64,000 nt of DNA from Nemopilema nomurai (Eukaryota > Cnidaria > Scyphozoa > Rhizostomeae > Rhizostomatidae). The notes under the pieces are model-generated. The model was given only the letters and a program-made list of their open reading frames with translations. It was not told where the DNA came from and made no database searches. The stretch spans positions 813,122-877,121 of the forward strand of contig ML133496.1 of assembly GCA_003864495.1 (NCBI GenBank). The letters run 5' to 3'. The first letter of the stretch is position 1; each line of letters begins with the position of its first letter. A program made the translations under genes and the position numbers. Positions 44,782-64,000 of the stretch are shown piece by piece.

Positions 44782-46672
44782 CTGACCTAGTCTTAAAATG
44801 TTTTAGTCTATAGTTATAGTCTTAGATACTTAATGTAAATTTTGTGGAGTACTTGTTTTAAGTTAACACCAACATCTTGGACTAAGTTATTAACATACAT
44901 TGTATTTAAATGTGTAGTTGTGTAGTAGAACTGATGTAAAATATTTATGAAGCTTATAAAGGAGTCTGGAAGATCCTTTCTGTTTTGATTCTACCAAGTG
45001 AGAAACGGAGCTTTTCAAAGCTACTCAATGACGTAAAACGGATTCTATCTCATCTGATAGGCTCCAAGCAGTTCACTGGCCACACCCCTTTAAAAGGTAG
45101 CAACAGAATCAAAAACAACGCGAGAGTTCGTAAGTTGCAACAGAATCAAAAACAACGCGCAATGGTTTAAAAGAGAACTCCGCAATTTAATTGGCGTCTC
45201 ATTTACAAAACCCACTTAGGCCCAAACAGACAAAATTAGTCTGTTAGACAATTAAGGTTTGGTTAACAAGAGCATGGCTTTTAAAATAATGGTGATTAAA
45301 ATAATACGATAATTTGACAGAGAGCCAGATAAATTACGTGCTATTTATAAATCCTTGTTAAATAATTATTGAAAAGAAATCCTTGGAAGTAACGAGCTAT
45401 ATGAACTAAGCAAAGAGAAAAGTTCAAATCGTTGAGTTAATGGGTTATCTTCACAAAGAAGTTATGGTATTTACATGAGAAGCACTGGTGATCTAAAAGC
45501 GTATGAACTAGTCAAAACACTTTCGATGAATATAGTTGAGACAACCGCATTGCTGAAGCCTTCTTGGTAGGTACACCCAGCGGATCCAACACGGGCTCGT
45601 CGCCAAGCTAAGCCAGTTTTTGAGCCATTCAAAATACCATCCTTCACACTCAGCCCATGCGACCTTTGTACAATTTGGAAATGTCTGCATTGTGCCTCTC
45701 TTTAAACATAAAATCTAGTGCTTCTTTCCTTCTACTTATAGGCATCTAAACATGGAACAAGCAATTCTTGGTAAAATGTCCTAACTGCCACACGACCCCC
45801 GTCCGTCAATTCTAAAACATATCAAAATGTCCCTTGAGAGTAGCTTTGAAGAAATTATCAGCATTAATAAGTCATGCCTCTCAAGGCTCGTGTGTGGGAA
45901 CTGTTCTTAAAGCGTCGGTTCTGGATCGTCCAATATTGACAACCTGCAAGCAAATGACAACATATCCGTAAAATAGATTAAAATTACGTGTGCTGCACAT
46001 GGGTTCTGGAAGAAAGTCGAATAGCAACAGATGCAGCTCTGATAAACTTCTCAGCACTGTACTTGGAATGTACATAATCTTCTAATATTTAACTTGTTAG
46101 CAAATATCGCCAAGAAATGACATTAAACAAATGAATGAACAGAGTTGATCTAAATTTACGCTTCAAAATTAAACACGTCAATATACGAATTGGCGCAAAC
46201 GTTGCTGATTGAAAACAGGACACCGACAATGCATTCCCAAACGGCACAAGAGCGGCACAAAAGTTCGCTGACATGGTTCGTACTAGGGGCAAAGGTAACG
46301 GAGGTTGAAACAGTTGTCTCCAGGGGTGTTCTGGGGCCATGAACTCATATCACTGGTGCAAGATAAAAATGGCGAATAAACTTCGTGATTCAATTTCTCG
46401 CGCATGAGAGAGAAGAAATGCTGGGGAGTGGTGCATTTCTGCTGTTGTGGCCAAGGAACTCTTATTCAAGATGGTATACAGACACGGTATGCAGAGTGGG
46501 ACTCTAATGCATTGTATCTCGGGTTTTGATAAACTGCTTCATGCAACCAATAGGATTGAGGAAATAAAAACCTCTAGAGAAACAAGCAAACGAGAAAATG
46601 TTGCAATTATGCACGTGGATGCTGCAGCCCTAAACAGCTGCTAAGCAACATCTAATTTTTGTGGTACAGAAC
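44782..46672. other. 3' flank of gene A and intergenic DNA
   Basis: The first 200 bp or so is probably the 3' UTR of gene A. No further gene is supported. A perfect 23-bp direct repeat, starting gcaacagaatc, lies at 45100-45122 and 45137-45159. Confidence 0.4.
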
Positions 46673-46902
46673 TTCACAATAGCAAGAAATAGCGAACTAG
46701 TTTTTGCATACTAAAAGTACTTTTTTCGTTGATACTCCTCACAGCAGGCAAACTTCGGAAAATAACCAAAAGCTGACCGAATAAATAGCAGTAGCGAATC
46801 GAAAATACTAGAAGAAGTGCGCATGATTCGTTATAAAAGAATCAGACGAAAAAGCACTTAAAGCAAGCAAAAATTTCTTCTGCTATTTCTTGCTATCGTG
46901 AA
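46673..46902 (+). mobile_element. MITE-like element with terminal inverted repeats, copy 2
   Basis: A 230-bp element with terminal inverted repeats of 21 bp and one mismatch: 46673-46693 begins ttcacaatagcaag and 46882-46902 ends cttgctatcgtgaa. The similarity of the two arms extends further inward with gaps (about 60 bp: a ..ttttgcatact/cttgcttt..agt.ctttttcgt segment is recognisable in both). It has no coding capacity. Related sequence occurs at 8691-8845, 62589-62700 and 62859-62953, so it belongs to a dispersed family. No clear target-site duplication was identified. Confidence 0.75.
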
Positions 46903-49311
46903 ACATCAATCCATAGAAATTTGACGAACAAAGAAATGAAGCGTATCACCAGTGAACCAACTTTCACCAGTGCGTGCAAGGAACTTTGACTAAATACGAG
47001 CAGAGGAATCTCATCGGCAATATAACACACAAAACATACTTTTATGCAACACGAGTAGCGGCAAGACGGAACACAAGTTTTATCATATATCAATTGTTTA
47101 TCGTATATAGGAGTGGAGTTCTAATAAAGTTGGGGTCATTTGAAGGTTCGTTATAGAGGAAAGGCAGATGTGTGGGGTTTATTTAAAGGGTTAGATCTTG
47201 CCGGAAGTCAACGGTTACATCAATGCACGAGTTATATTTTATGTTGAAGCACTGCTGAAGTCACAGGCAAACGTCTATGTTCATTCAGGCAAGCGCATAT
47301 GCTCGTCAAGGCAAACACCTATGTTTGTTCAGGCAAACACTTATGTTCGTTCAGGCAAGCGCCTGTGTTTGTTCACAAGTCTACGTAGTTTCCAGGCTTC
47401 TTCGTACAAGACACTTTACTAACTTTACTTTATATTCTCTTCTTCTATTTTCCACATCATTGCATTTGCTCCAGCTAAAGTTAAAGAAAACATCTCTGAT
47501 ACCATTAAATCTCTTTTAGGCCTGGTTGTGTGTGTGCATGCGTGCGTGGGTGCGTGTGTTAGCATTGGTTCAGTGTTCGTGACAGCTTAATGAACGATAT
47601 TAAAAGACCGCTGTACTTGTTAAAGCAATGCTGGTCGTTTTAGCTAGCTGTTTAAGTTCGAGGTTAATCGGGATATATTCGCAATAAACAAAAAAGGGAG
47701 GGAATTTAAGAGTTATTGCTTGTGACAGAAAATTACTCTAGTTGAAAGAACGATCCTTTGGGCAAGAACTCAAACGGTTGCGACAAAGAAGCCCGCCCAT
47801 TTATCTTGAGCCCAGCCGTTTCATTTTCCCACTGATAATTGTCATCCATTCATTTGAAAAGCAAAGCGGCTGTGGTCAGTAACAAATAGAACATTGGCAG
47901 TGGCTCTATCTTGCAACGAATTCTATTCAGTGCGTGCCTTAGAACGCAGATTTCCCTTGCTGAAGCTCTTGGAGTGGTCATCCCTCTGACGAAGCTTAAA
48001 GACACTTTTGGCTACCATTCAAGTCGGCCCCCGTTTGAGCTCCTTGCTCCAAGCCACTAGCTGATACGTTTCTATCGAAAGTAAAACCCAATATTGCCTC
48101 TTCTGTATCAACGTGTAAGGGCCAATTTAATGCTTCTATTTCAAGTGTACAAAGCCACGCAATGCTTTCCAGCCGTATCTGAACAAGAGTGCTTCTCAAA
48201 AGTAGATCTGTTAATCTTGCTTTTTGAGAAATTATCTTTCCTAGACATCTTGTTTTTTCTAAATTAGAGCATTCTCTTTAAGAGTATAAATAAGTTCCTC
48301 AAAACCCAAAAGTGTATTCTTATAAACGAAAAGTTGGCATTGAAATTGGGCTTTTCTCCATTAATTAGCAGACATATCGTAACAACAGCAAATAGATGTT
48401 TAATTGTAAATCAAGTTTTGGACTAAAATTTCTCCTCATATATACTCACATGCGTAATATCGCCTAAAATTTCTACCCTTTTTGTACTTACTATAATCTC
48501 GCCTTAAAAGCTTGGCGAAATAGGGTTATTTAAATGAAAAACAGGAATGAATAAACAGAACCGAAACATGGAAATAACGCAACATACAAATGACTGAACC
48601 ATTTTCGTAATTCCTCAATAGGTGCACCTTGAAGTGGCCTTCGGAGAAAAAGGGATTCAATACTTCCCATTACTGGACTTGGATACCGCCGTGTTACTAT
48701 TTCTAGCATGAATGACGAGGCGAGACTTGCATGCATAACCAATACAAAACACCAACAACAGCACACAAAAATCACAACATTAACGATGACAAGTTGGGCA
48801 AAAGCGAAACGGGAACCCCGATGTTATTAAGCGACCGTGATGGAGTTTAAAAGATTTTCTGCATAGAACACGCCTTTAAAACAATCGAAATGACGTATAC
48901 AAAAAACTTGTCAGTACAAAAATGTCACGAAACACGCCGACAGCAGCCAACGATTATTAAACTGCAGTCAGTGATCCATACACCTTCTAGCGAGTTGCTT
49001 AAATCGAATTCTTTGCACCTGACTAGTTCAGCTAAAAATCGTGTACTTCAAGAGTTGAAGTATCATAGGGAAAATCTTTTTTTACAAACATTTTCTTAGT
49101 AGTAAGAGGGTAAGTGCGTCTCATAAACATTGAATGGCTCTAGCACTTGAAGCTCGCCTTTTGTCCCAGCACAGTGCAAAGACTCGGCACCTCTTTAATT
49201 CCATCTCAGTCCCCCTCCCCTGTTACGCATGGCAGAGTTTCACCATCCAATCTAACGACACTTTTCAGAAATAGAAAAATTAGCTTAAAAAATATTCAAA
49301 GAATACCATAC
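46903..49311. other. Intergenic DNA and 3' part of PFKFB
   Basis: The last coding exon or exons of PFKFB and its 3' UTR must lie here, but no candidate with a convincing acceptor and frame was found. A (GT)n-like run is near 47528-47560. Other frames are unsupported. Confidence 0.35.
47264..47373 (+). repeat. 22-bp minisatellite, five copies
   Basis: Five copies of a 22-bp unit of the form caggcaaacacctatgttcgtt start at 47264, 47286, 47308, 47330 and 47352 with strict periodicity and a few substitutions. Because 22 is not a multiple of three the repeat is open in several frames and produces spurious reading frames. Confidence 0.9.
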
Positions 49312-57420
<8,109 letters not shown>

Positions 57421-57746
57421 TTAGAACAAGTCTAGCAAGAGCAATGATTGTGCTTAGTAGTAAAACTTCTTTACAAAGAAAGCCTAGTAGAATATCATGC
57501 CCTTCGTGTGATCTAGCCTTAAACCTTATTCAAATAGTCTGTCGGTGATGCGAGGCACCTCGATATGCGTTCAAAGAACCTGTTTAGTTTTTAGCGTCTA
57601 TTCGGTGAAACTTGATTCATCAACCAGTATCTTAACAGTCCTATAACTGCTCTCAAATAATAGCTTCCAAAACTACAAGAATTTTCTGTGCTTCCTTCCT
57701 AAATGAAGTTTGGCGAGCGAAGTTAAACATCTGACGACCACTTCAC
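57421..57746. promoter_or_regulatory. Putative bidirectional promoter
   Basis: The 326 bp between the PFKFB start codon (minus strand) and the ATG of a plus-strand frame at 57747 would serve both. No TATA box is evident on either strand, in keeping with housekeeping promoters. The assignment depends on the plus-strand frame being real. Confidence 0.3.
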
Positions 57747-58005
57747 ATGCGCAGTGTTTTTTTGGGGAAGAAAACCGAACTGCACGAAACGTCATTGGCT
57801 GCACAGAACCGTGGCTTGACCAACAACAATGTCGGATCACTTGCTCATCTTCTAAATGAATTGCAACTGAATATTAAATTACAGCAAGTAAACGACCTCA
57901 ACCATTTTGCTTTTTATTTATTATTTACGAGCATGAATGAACGCTATCGCGAGGCATTGAGTGCATCGGCCAACGCCGTGGATACCATGAAAACAATCAA
58001 ACACG
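57747..58005 (+). CDS. Possible first exon of an unidentified protein
   Basis: The ATG at 57747 opens a frame that stays open to a good donor (CACG|GTACGT) at 58005, ending in phase 1. The 86 codons look protein-like: a leucine-rich helical part (VGSLAHLLNELQLNIKLQQV) and a second helix (SMNERYREALSASANAV). No domain is recognised. It is divergent from PFKFB. The next exon is unknown; the frame at 59733 does not join in phase. Confidence 0.4.
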
Positions 58006-58733
58006 GTACGTTAGGCCAAATAAATCAAGGCCTACCAGGGTGATCCTCAATCTTTATTACCACTGAAGAACATTTGAAAATAATTGGACAGAACAGCGTA
58101 CGAAAGATGGCTAGAAACTTCACTGATTAAACTTCTGGGTCAACTGCTTTTGCATAATTGTTTCTACTAATTCACGAACTGTGAGTGATTTCGGCATTAT
58201 ATAAATCAGCGTTGTTTCAACAAAACAAAGGCAAAGACTTACGTGCAATCGTGTGAGCCATGTCTGAGCTAAGGCGATCAGGCAAAGATTATCACTTTCA
58301 TTTGATATAATTCATCACAAACTGGAGCTAGATCCAGGCACTTCCATGAACTGCTTCTCAAAAACAAATCTTTTCCACCGTCCACCCCTCCATGTTCCTC
58401 ACAAACACGTTCACGCCGACAAAACTAATTACGTCACAATACAGCGCGCTTCCCTTTTACGTCCTAGGAATGGGCACCACTCCGCTCCGCCCACATTTCT
58501 TGACAACGGGGGGTGGGCTGGGCTAAAAAGGGGGCAATTCGGGGCTACTGCCAAACCCAGCGAAATTAGATCGAGAAGTGGCATTGTAGCTCCTTGACGT
58601 TTTCATTTTGGCAAAATGCACAATCAACATGCATTTATTGAACAAAAGCCAAAATCAAAAATTTAGTTCAAATCGACCCCAGAATTTCAATATCAATATG
58701 TAACCTCATACTTTTGCGATTCCTTTTTCACCA
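58006..58733. other. Intron or intergenic DNA upstream of the Penelope-like element
   Basis: No coding signal. A GC-richer stretch at 58435-58600 has no recognisable content. Confidence 0.35.
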
Positions 58734-59528
58734 GTGTCTATAGGAATTAGGAAATCAACATTTACTGGTCAATATATTCGCTGTAGCCCTAAAGAAAGGG
58801 AAATTGGTCTCATTAAAACCTTAGTTCACAGGGCGCTCATGATTTGCTCCAAAACTAAGCTCACTTCTGAACTCGATACAATAAAACGTATCCTAATTGA
58901 AAATGGCTACCCTGATGGTGTCATGTCGAGATGTTTCACACAAAAAGTTGCCAGTTTTACCTATGACAAGCATTTTGGACCTGAAAAGTGCCCTGTTTAT
59001 CTCAAATTACCTCGGATTGGTGACGTTTCGCTAAAATTTGAAAATCAAATTTAAAAAGCCATCAGTTTCTGCTTTTCAGCTGCGAATCCTCGTGTAGTCT
59101 ACGATGCGGAGACCATATTTTCCTCCACCCCAAAGGATGGCGTTCCTGCCCTCAAAAAAAGTTTAGTCGTTTACGAATTTTGTTGCCGATGTGAAGCTCG
59201 GTATGTAGGACGCACTACTCGAAGACTGGAGGATAGAATAAAACAGCATGTTCCCACAAGCATAAGGACCAAAACCTCTGCAGAAAAAGAGCAGCCGCGT
59301 CGAAATTGTAAAAGACGCAATGACCAAATTAAGGGTGATTCGGCTATAGGGCAACACCTCTTGGAGAATGCAGATTGCGCCAAAACATATAGTAACGACA
59401 AATGTCTTATAATTGGGCAAGCTAGGTCGTCTTTTCACCTAGGTGTTTTGGAGTCTGTCTATATTTCAATGGAAAATCCCATTCTTTGTAGACAGAAAGA
59501 GTTCGTCTTTTCTCTTGGGTTCTTCTAA
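58734..59528 (+). mobile_element. Penelope-like retroelement, 3' part with GIY-YIG nuclease
   Basis: One reading frame from 58734 to the TAA at 59528, broken once by TAA at 59052-59054. The part before the break is the end of a Penelope-type reverse transcriptase (RKSTFTGQYIRCSPKE, RALMICS, ENGYPDGV). The part after it has the linker and a GIY-YIG nuclease (VYEFCCRCEARYVGRTTRRL, then EDRIKQHV). The order reverse transcriptase then GIY-YIG is typical of Penelope-like elements. The 5' part, with the main polymerase motifs, is absent, so it is a truncated and probably dead copy. The 3' non-coding stretch to about 59730 contains two copies of a 25-bp unit (atcacg(c/t)gctctgct at 59569 and 59595) and a repeated agagagactccata. 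Another decayed copy is at 8138-8460. Confidence 0.85.
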
Positions 59529-59732
59529 AGTTGGGCGTTAAGTAACGCTGATTCGTCAATTATAACCAATCACGCGCTCTGCTTAAGAGCCAGATCACGT
59601 GCTCTGCTGAAGAGCCTATGTCAACACCACTTTCTGTCTACATAGAACTTGACTTTGTATTGATTGCCAGAGAGACTCCATAAACAAGTGTTATTATAGA
59701 AAGAGAGACTCCATATATTCTAAGATGAAAAG

Positions 59733-59987
59733 ATGACCCAGGTTATCCAACGATACGAAAATTATCGTTTGTATCTGTCTCGGAACATTCTAGATCTAGA
59801 TAATCTAGAAGTTATGGCCTTAAATTCTGCATTGCAAAGCCAAAGAATAAGCAAAAGGATAGGAAAAAACTGCAATAAATTGATGCGCGGCAATAGCGCA
59901 CCAGCTCAAGTGGAAAAAGGGCATTGCGAGGAGTTCGTTGAAGTAAAACCAGGGCGGAGTAAAACTGCTAGTGATCATGGTGTTTGA
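59733..59987 (+). CDS. Possible terminal exon of an unidentified protein
   Basis: A frame of 84 codons ends in TGA at 59987. It reads as plausible protein: RYENYRLYLSRNILDLDNLE and a basic helix (SQRISKRIGKNCNKLM), then an acidic and polar tail. It could be the end of the gene starting at 57747 with the Penelope-like element in its intron, but the phases do not match without another exon. No family is recognised. Confidence 0.3.
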   Translation: MTQVIQRYENYRLYLSRNILDLDNLEVMALNSALQSQRISKRIGKNCNKLMRGNSAPAQVEKGHCEEFVEVKPGRSKTASDHGV

Positions 59988-60664
59988 AACAAAGGAAACA
60001 CCACAAAGAGAATGCACAAAAAGACATTCTAAAAAGACAATATGTTGCTCTGTTATTATAAAACATCATTTATGATAAATTATTTGGTGTATCAAAGTGA
60101 TTATTAACCTAAAAATGTTCGGATTCCGGTAAGCACGACTTGAACTTGGGTTGAAAGTAGAAAAACCTTTACATGAATAATTACAACAGAAAGAGGCCAG
60201 CCTCATGTTTACATTAATAACTCAAATACAAATGAAATACAAATATTTAAAAAAGAGAAAACTTTAAATTAAAAAAGTATGCTCTATAAAGGCCTGAAGG
60301 TGAAAAATACTTGCTTTAACAACAGGGGTTGTGGGGTGGACCCAGAGACAATGGTTTACCAAAATCTCAACACGAGAAGGGGATTGGGGGAGGGTGTCTA
60401 ATTAGACAATTATGGATGACGGAGATCAACCAAATGTCTTATAGATGAAGTTGTGTTTTTAATGAGAGGATGGAAACGATACAATGAGCCTGATCTTTGG
60501 GGAACTCTGGGGGAACTTTCATGCACGTGACCAATGAAGCTTCTTGTCAAAACTTCTTGTGAAACCACCCACAGGCAGCCTAGCTAGCCATTCAAACAAT
60601 CATAATAAAATCACATAGTAGTTTGACAAAATCAGACGGAGACGATACAAAGTGTTGCGTTAGC
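59988..60664. other. Intergenic DNA, 3' flank of the DD3-3-like gene
   Basis: No coding signal on either strand. It should include the 3' UTR of the minus-strand gene ending at 60665. I see no clear polyadenylation signal. Confidence 0.4.
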
Positions 60665-63600
60665 TCAAACCTCTGACTTCATACTTCTTGTGATATTACG
60701 GAACCGGACCTTGGTGCGGTCCCAAGTGCCCGGTTTCTTACGACAGTAAATCACAGTTCCGATGAAGACGACGAACAGGAAGGCGCATGCCAAACTAATC
60801 CCAGCGATCATTGCGACATTTCTGTGCTTCCTTGCAACATACACACCACCTATGGGACAGAATTTATGAACGTTGAGAAAAAAGGCCAATTGGCCCATGG
60901 CACAACTGTTAACCGCGGCAGAAGAAAGATACAATGTATATATAAGTAGCACGTGCAAAAAGAGGAAAGGGAGCCTCAGTAAACATAACCATCATGATCA
61001 ATGTACAGTTGACAAAACCCACGTACCGGCACTTGCTTCGAAGGTCGCCGTTCCATCAACAATTGAAACATCCGAAAGCTTGGACCAAGTTTTCATATCA
61101 GCTGAGTGGTAAACGTAGGTATTTTGTCCCGTTGATTCCTCCACCTTCAACTTGACCGTGAACGTTTTACCAGTCTTCGTTAACTTCCGCATGGGGTACA
61201 CAGCTAAGAAATTACTACCGAAGTCATCACCAACAGAAATTCCTCCTCCGCTCTTCTCCAACTGCCCAGTTCCAGCGTCTGGCGTCCATTCTTCTAACTG
61301 CAGGGACCTGAGACCATCCAAAACATCTTTCTCGATCCACAGACCTTGTGACCTGAAACATTCAAAACAGCTTCAGTCAAACAATTGCTTTAGTTTCCGT
61401 TCAATAAAAACAACAAAAAAGCTCCGTTGGTCTTACAAAGATCAAACAGGCAACTTCCAGTTTGTACTTTGGATCTACAAGCGACATCATCTCGTCGCAT
61501 TATGCTCAAGTCAGGTGCCTTTCCTAAAGGCTTACAGACAGTCATAGATCGACTCTAACTTTGAATAAAACAAGGCTAATGTACTAATTAAATGGACCAT
61601 TTGAAGCTTCAGATTCACTGAAAAGGTAAGCAATGCTTTGCGAAAAGCTATTGATCTGCGTTTAAAGCACCTGAAATGGCGGGAAGATATCGCTGTATTA
61701 CATGACTATTCATAAATTTGGAATCATATCCTACAAAGGGGTGCAATGGTTAACATTTCTCATGACGATCAAGAGTTCAATGTTAAATGAATGGTTAGCG
61801 ATGGCATATACATATATATCAATGATGGATCTTTGAGGCAATGGGGCATGAATCATCATGAAAATACCAGATTTGTCTTATAGATTCTAAATAAAACAGC
61901 ACCGACCCATCCTTTAGCAATAGGTTTCCTCCTCCCCATCCAATTTGCCTCTGCGCAAGTGCGTTGCCATGTACAACGATCTTTCCCTTTTGGCTACGAT
62001 TCGAGAAGTTGTTGTTGCGAGTGCTCATGTAGAAGTAGGTACCGATACCAGTCACTTTCCGCGGGCCGAGATCAAAGTACGTTCCAGCATCGTCTAGCTC
62101 TGACATCTCACCGCCATATTGGCCTAAAACAAGGTCATCGTGAGGGACGTCAAAAACTCCATAAGGGGACAACGTGATTAAGGGAAAAAGATGAAAATGT
62201 CATGGCGCGCTTGAGGCCTATTTTACCAAAAGAGAACCAACCTGGAAGTAAGAGCGCCAGAGATTCCAGGTCCTGCCGACTCAGTCCCAGCCAAGTCACT
62301 CTATCGACTCTTTGTGGATAATTATTTCCAAACTGGCCATACTTTGTTCCCATGCCTTGGAACCTTCCTTCCGAATATTTCTGTTTCTCAAGAAGAACCA
62401 CATTTGATCTGTCACTCCCGGCCAAACCCTGACCATCGTTGTTCCCAGGGTTCGTGTTGGAACCCGTCCATCTGGCAAGACAGAAGTTGAGAACGTGACG
62501 AGGTGACATATTGTCTCAATTAGCCAAAGCCTGGCTTGACAATCACGAACTTAATGTTTTTGATCCTCAGTTGGCTATTTATTTTTTCAGCTTTTGGTCA
62601 TTTGCCGAAGTTTGCATACTCTGAGTAGTGTCAAACGAAAAATTACTTAAGTATGAAAAACTTTAATTCCCACTGTTTCTCACATTTGTGAACTTCTATT
62701 TGTAAAACTTTGTACCACAAAACATTTGCTCATTATTTGTTTTCATTAGGACGAAGAGGGATGATGTTACAGTGACTCAATAAATAGAGTTGGTAGTGAC
62801 TCAATAAGTAATGGCGGAGGATCCAGAAATCAACGCAGGCCCAAGGTAGTTACTTCAAGTCATTTTCCGACGTTCGCATACCCTGAGGTGTGTCGGACGA
62901 AAAACACCTTAAGTGTGCAAAAACTGGTTCCGCTATTTCTAGCTAATGTTCACAATCGCAATTTATTAAAAAGCTAGTGTATTGTATGTTGAGCAAGAAA
63001 AGCTTGCAGTCAACTCAGCTTTCAGCTACTTACTGGAAATGAATGTAATCCCCTTCACTCAGTTTGATTCTGTTTGGAACAAAATCGTACTCCACCGCAG
63101 GGTACACTTGGACAATGTTGCCTCGCTTTCCACGCACATTCAGGTTAACAATTTTGGCGTTTGCAAGATTGGTGGGCCGTTTTCGAATTGCAAAGCGGTG
63201 TGATCTGGAACAAAAAAAACACTGTCATAATTCTAGAACAACCAAAACTAAGGAATTCGATATCTTGGATTGGAAATGACAAGAAATGGGAAAATTATGC
63301 AGCAGAGCTTTCAAATGCTGCTTTCTCAATACAAGCCCAATATACATCCAACTGGTTTACTGCCGTACAAATAACTTTCTCTGGAGCTTCCTTAACTCCT
63401 ACTTTAAACTCCAAAATGCAAACATAGAGAAATGAAACGATGAATTGTGAAGTAAAATTTCAAACCTGTCTTGAAACGTCCTCCCATACTGTGCAGTGTT
63501 GACCGCCAGCCTGACTTGAAATTTGTTAGAGTTCCCGAATGGCTGTACAACTGGATTGTTTTTGAAGACATATCCTCTTGTTTTAGCCTCGTCTGAGGCC

Positions 63601-64000
63601 AAACCAACAAGGCTACCGATATCGACATCAGACTGAATGTTTCCATTTTTTGATGCGTTCGTGCTCCAAGAGTCGTAATCGTTCGTAGAAATATTGTACC
63701 TTAAAGTACATGACGATGGACAAAGTCAACATAAGGCGTTTTCAAATGTCAATAGATGCCAGTCAGAAATTGTATCGGTGAATTTGCTAGTACTGTCATC
63801 AACAATAATTTTTATTAAATATTCTATCAACTAAGAAAAATGAATCGTCACTGGTTGCTTGTCCAAAATAAATATCTCAAGTCATACCTTATACGCAGGA
63901 CGCAATTATTCTCCTCGATTTTGGGCAAAACCCAATCATATTTGTTCGTAAACCCGCCTTTCCCGTTTCCAAGGTGATTATCGCGTGACCATGCCGTTTC
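60665..64000 (-). CDS. DD3-3-like protein with C-terminal membrane anchor (5' partial)
   Basis: Seven exons resolved: 64000-63888 (partial), 63699-63466, 63204-63034, 62471-62242, 62123-61907, 61352-61027 and 60849-60665; all phases join. The N-terminal part continues beyond the window. Motifs recalling Dictyostelium protein DD3-3 and its relatives are [14 protein letters not shown] and [12 protein letters not shown] (spanning the first two exons), then [17 protein letters not shown] and GTDRSN-like GSDRSNVV. Exon 61352-61027 may form a separate beta-rich segment. The last exon carries a transmembrane helix ([20 protein letters not shown] is split around residue M) followed by a basic cytoplasmic tail. 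The protein is probably a surface glycoprotein of unknown function. Two MITE-like repeats sit in the intron 63033-62472. The family call is from memory of conserved motifs and needs a search. Confidence 0.75.
62589..62700 (-). repeat. MITE-like dispersed repeat, copy 3
   Basis: Reverse-orientation partial copy of the family at 46673-46902: gccgaagtttgcatactctg, then acgaaaaattacttaagtatg, read on the plus strand. It lies in an intron of the DD3-3-like gene. Confidence 0.6.
62859..62953 (-). repeat. MITE-like dispersed repeat, copy 4
   Basis: Second reverse-orientation copy in the same intron. Shared blocks are cattttccgacgttcgcata, gtcggacgaaaaacacctta and a terminal gctatttctagctaatgttc, which corresponds to the terminal inverted repeat of copy 2. 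Confidence 0.65.

Noticed and set aside
47198..47519. Overlapping plus-strand frames of 74 and 80 codons
   Set aside because: Both are by-products of the 22-bp minisatellite at 47264-47373.
48530..48775. Last exon of PFKFB
   Set aside because: A minus-strand frame here is open, but candidate acceptors give an immediate stop in the required phase 0 and the peptide does not resemble PFKFB tails.

Overview
The window looks like metazoan nuclear DNA, most probably from an anthozoan cnidarian (coral or sea anemone). The genes are intron-rich with GT/AG splicing, the flanks are AT-rich, and the gene set fits: bHLH-Orange (HES) transcription factors, lysosomal alpha-mannosidase, PFKFB and a DD3-3-like protein. 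Transposons are eukaryotic (Penelope-like element, LINE, tRNA-type SINE, MITE-like repeats). The lineage call is inference. No ribosomal, mitochondrial or bacterial signature was seen. All exon models were assembled by eye from reading frames and splice sites.

Layout. 0.3-2.2 kb (+): a HES gene with a WRPW motif and a promoter carrying Su(H)/CSL-type sites. 7.0-8.9 kb: a short tRNA-derived insertion, a Penelope-like remnant and a MITE-like repeat. 9.1-13.3 kb (-): a six-exon gene for a small secreted helical protein (gene B). 17.7-19.4 kb (-): a second, divergent HES-type gene. 19.4-34 kb: long stretches with little recognisable coding. 34.1-35.0 kb (+): an intronless multipass membrane protein. 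35.7-40.4 kb (-): lysosomal alpha-mannosidase, with an E-box of the lysosomal CLEAR type just upstream. 40.8-41.4 kb: a 5'-truncated LINE with a perfect target-site duplication. 42.2-44.8 kb (+): a second six-exon secreted helical protein (gene A), paralogous to gene B. 49.3-57.4 kb (-): PFKFB, 15 exons resolved. 57.7-60 kb: two unassigned reading frames on either side of a Penelope-like element. 60.7-64.0 kb (-): a DD3-3-like protein that runs off the right edge.

The most notable observation is the pair A and B. Each has a TATA box about 90-105 bp before the ATG, a tiny first coding exon ending in phase 1, and then four phase-0 introns. Each encodes a signal peptide followed by a protein of 206-234 aa predicted to be mostly helical. 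Matching exons have near-identical lengths (29/28, 53/55, 28/25, 45/47 codons), and one cysteine pair is shared. The short phase-1 first exon followed by phase-0 introns, the size and the helix-per-exon layout recall the vertebrate IL-6/G-CSF class of four-helix cytokines. I propose them as candidate invertebrate helical cytokines; no database comparison could be run.

The other genes are housekeeping or developmental and show no shared pathway with the A/B pair. The two HES genes share intron positions, which supports common ancestry.
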